A DNA stretch of 23,785 bases from assembly GCA_964358545.1 (NCBI GenBank), contig CAYHQN010000060.1:1-23785 (forward strand). Direction: 5' to 3'. Position numbers and translations under genes: made by a program. Origin of the DNA: CAINVV01 sp031432175 (GTDB taxonomy: Bacteria > Bacteroidota > Bacteroidia > Bacteroidales > Prolixibacteraceae). This document shows positions 23,784 to 23,785 of the stretch, in pieces; within the stretch, counting starts at the first letter, position 1, and every line of letters begins with the position of its first letter. The notes beneath the pieces were generated by a model that had not been told where the DNA came from, made no database searches, and saw only the letters and a program-made list of their open reading frames with translations.

Positions 23784-23785
23784 AA

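Noticed and set aside
1..23785. The whole window as one 23.8-kb transposon bounded by 50-bp terminal inverted repeats
   Set aside because: It holds core genes (acpP, fabF, rnc, lepA, purN) and no transposase or integrase. Contig ends inside a repeated sequence explain the symmetry better.

Overview
The window reads as the chromosome of a Bacteroidota bacterium, probably within or near Bacteroidales/Marinilabiliales; the order is a guess. The evidence is the acpP-fabF-rnc gene order, promoter-like TAnnTTTG boxes, starts without strong Shine-Dalgarno sites, and families mostly seen in that phylum (DUF6452, DUF6048 and DUF6261, recognised from memory). Both ends carry the same 50 bp in inverted orientation. 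The window is therefore probably a whole contig that stops at two copies of one repeated sequence.

Left part (1-6470, + strand): a small PH-like membrane protein; a compact run of a RIC-like hemerythrin protein, an overlapping LuxR-type regulator, an outer-membrane barrel-like protein and an overlapping c-type cytochrome lipoprotein; then a patatin-like phospholipase and a secreted alkaline phosphatase closed by a hairpin. The four-gene run looks like one redox or nitrosative-stress unit, by inference.

Middle (6480-9450, - strand): small housekeeping genes (S4-domain RNA-binding protein, MmcQ/YjbR protein, YraN nuclease-like protein, LD-carboxypeptidase, purN). They are separated by short-unit intergenic repeats, several of which fold back on themselves. 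Then on + come acpP, fabF and rnc, followed by an RprX/RprY-like histidine kinase and response regulator. The response-regulator gene converges on lepA across a perfect 43-bp inverted repeat that contains both stop codons. Further on, on -, lie an AAA/DUF4143 ATPase, whose upstream region is a perfect inverted repeat holding two symmetric divergent promoter-like signals, and a membrane metallophosphoesterase.

Right part (18800-23785, + strand): a DUF6452 lipoprotein overlapping a DUF6048 outer-membrane-type protein, a DUF6261 protein with a clear terminator, a HicB/HicA toxin-antitoxin pair, and 19 bp later a CRISPR array of 31 repeats and 30 spacers with no cas genes in the window. Repeat polarity (ATTGAAAC at one end of the repeat) and the single variant repeat at the left suggest that the array is transcribed leftward, towards hicA. 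The rightmost repeat loses its last four bases exactly where the 50-bp terminal repeat begins. This suggests that a multicopy element, or a recombination or assembly junction, cuts the leader-proximal end of the array.

No complete unknown effector system was found. The points most worth a second look are the interrupted array end, the hicBA/CRISPR junction, the symmetric promoter repeat with a small ORF behind it, and the hemerythrin-cytochrome module.
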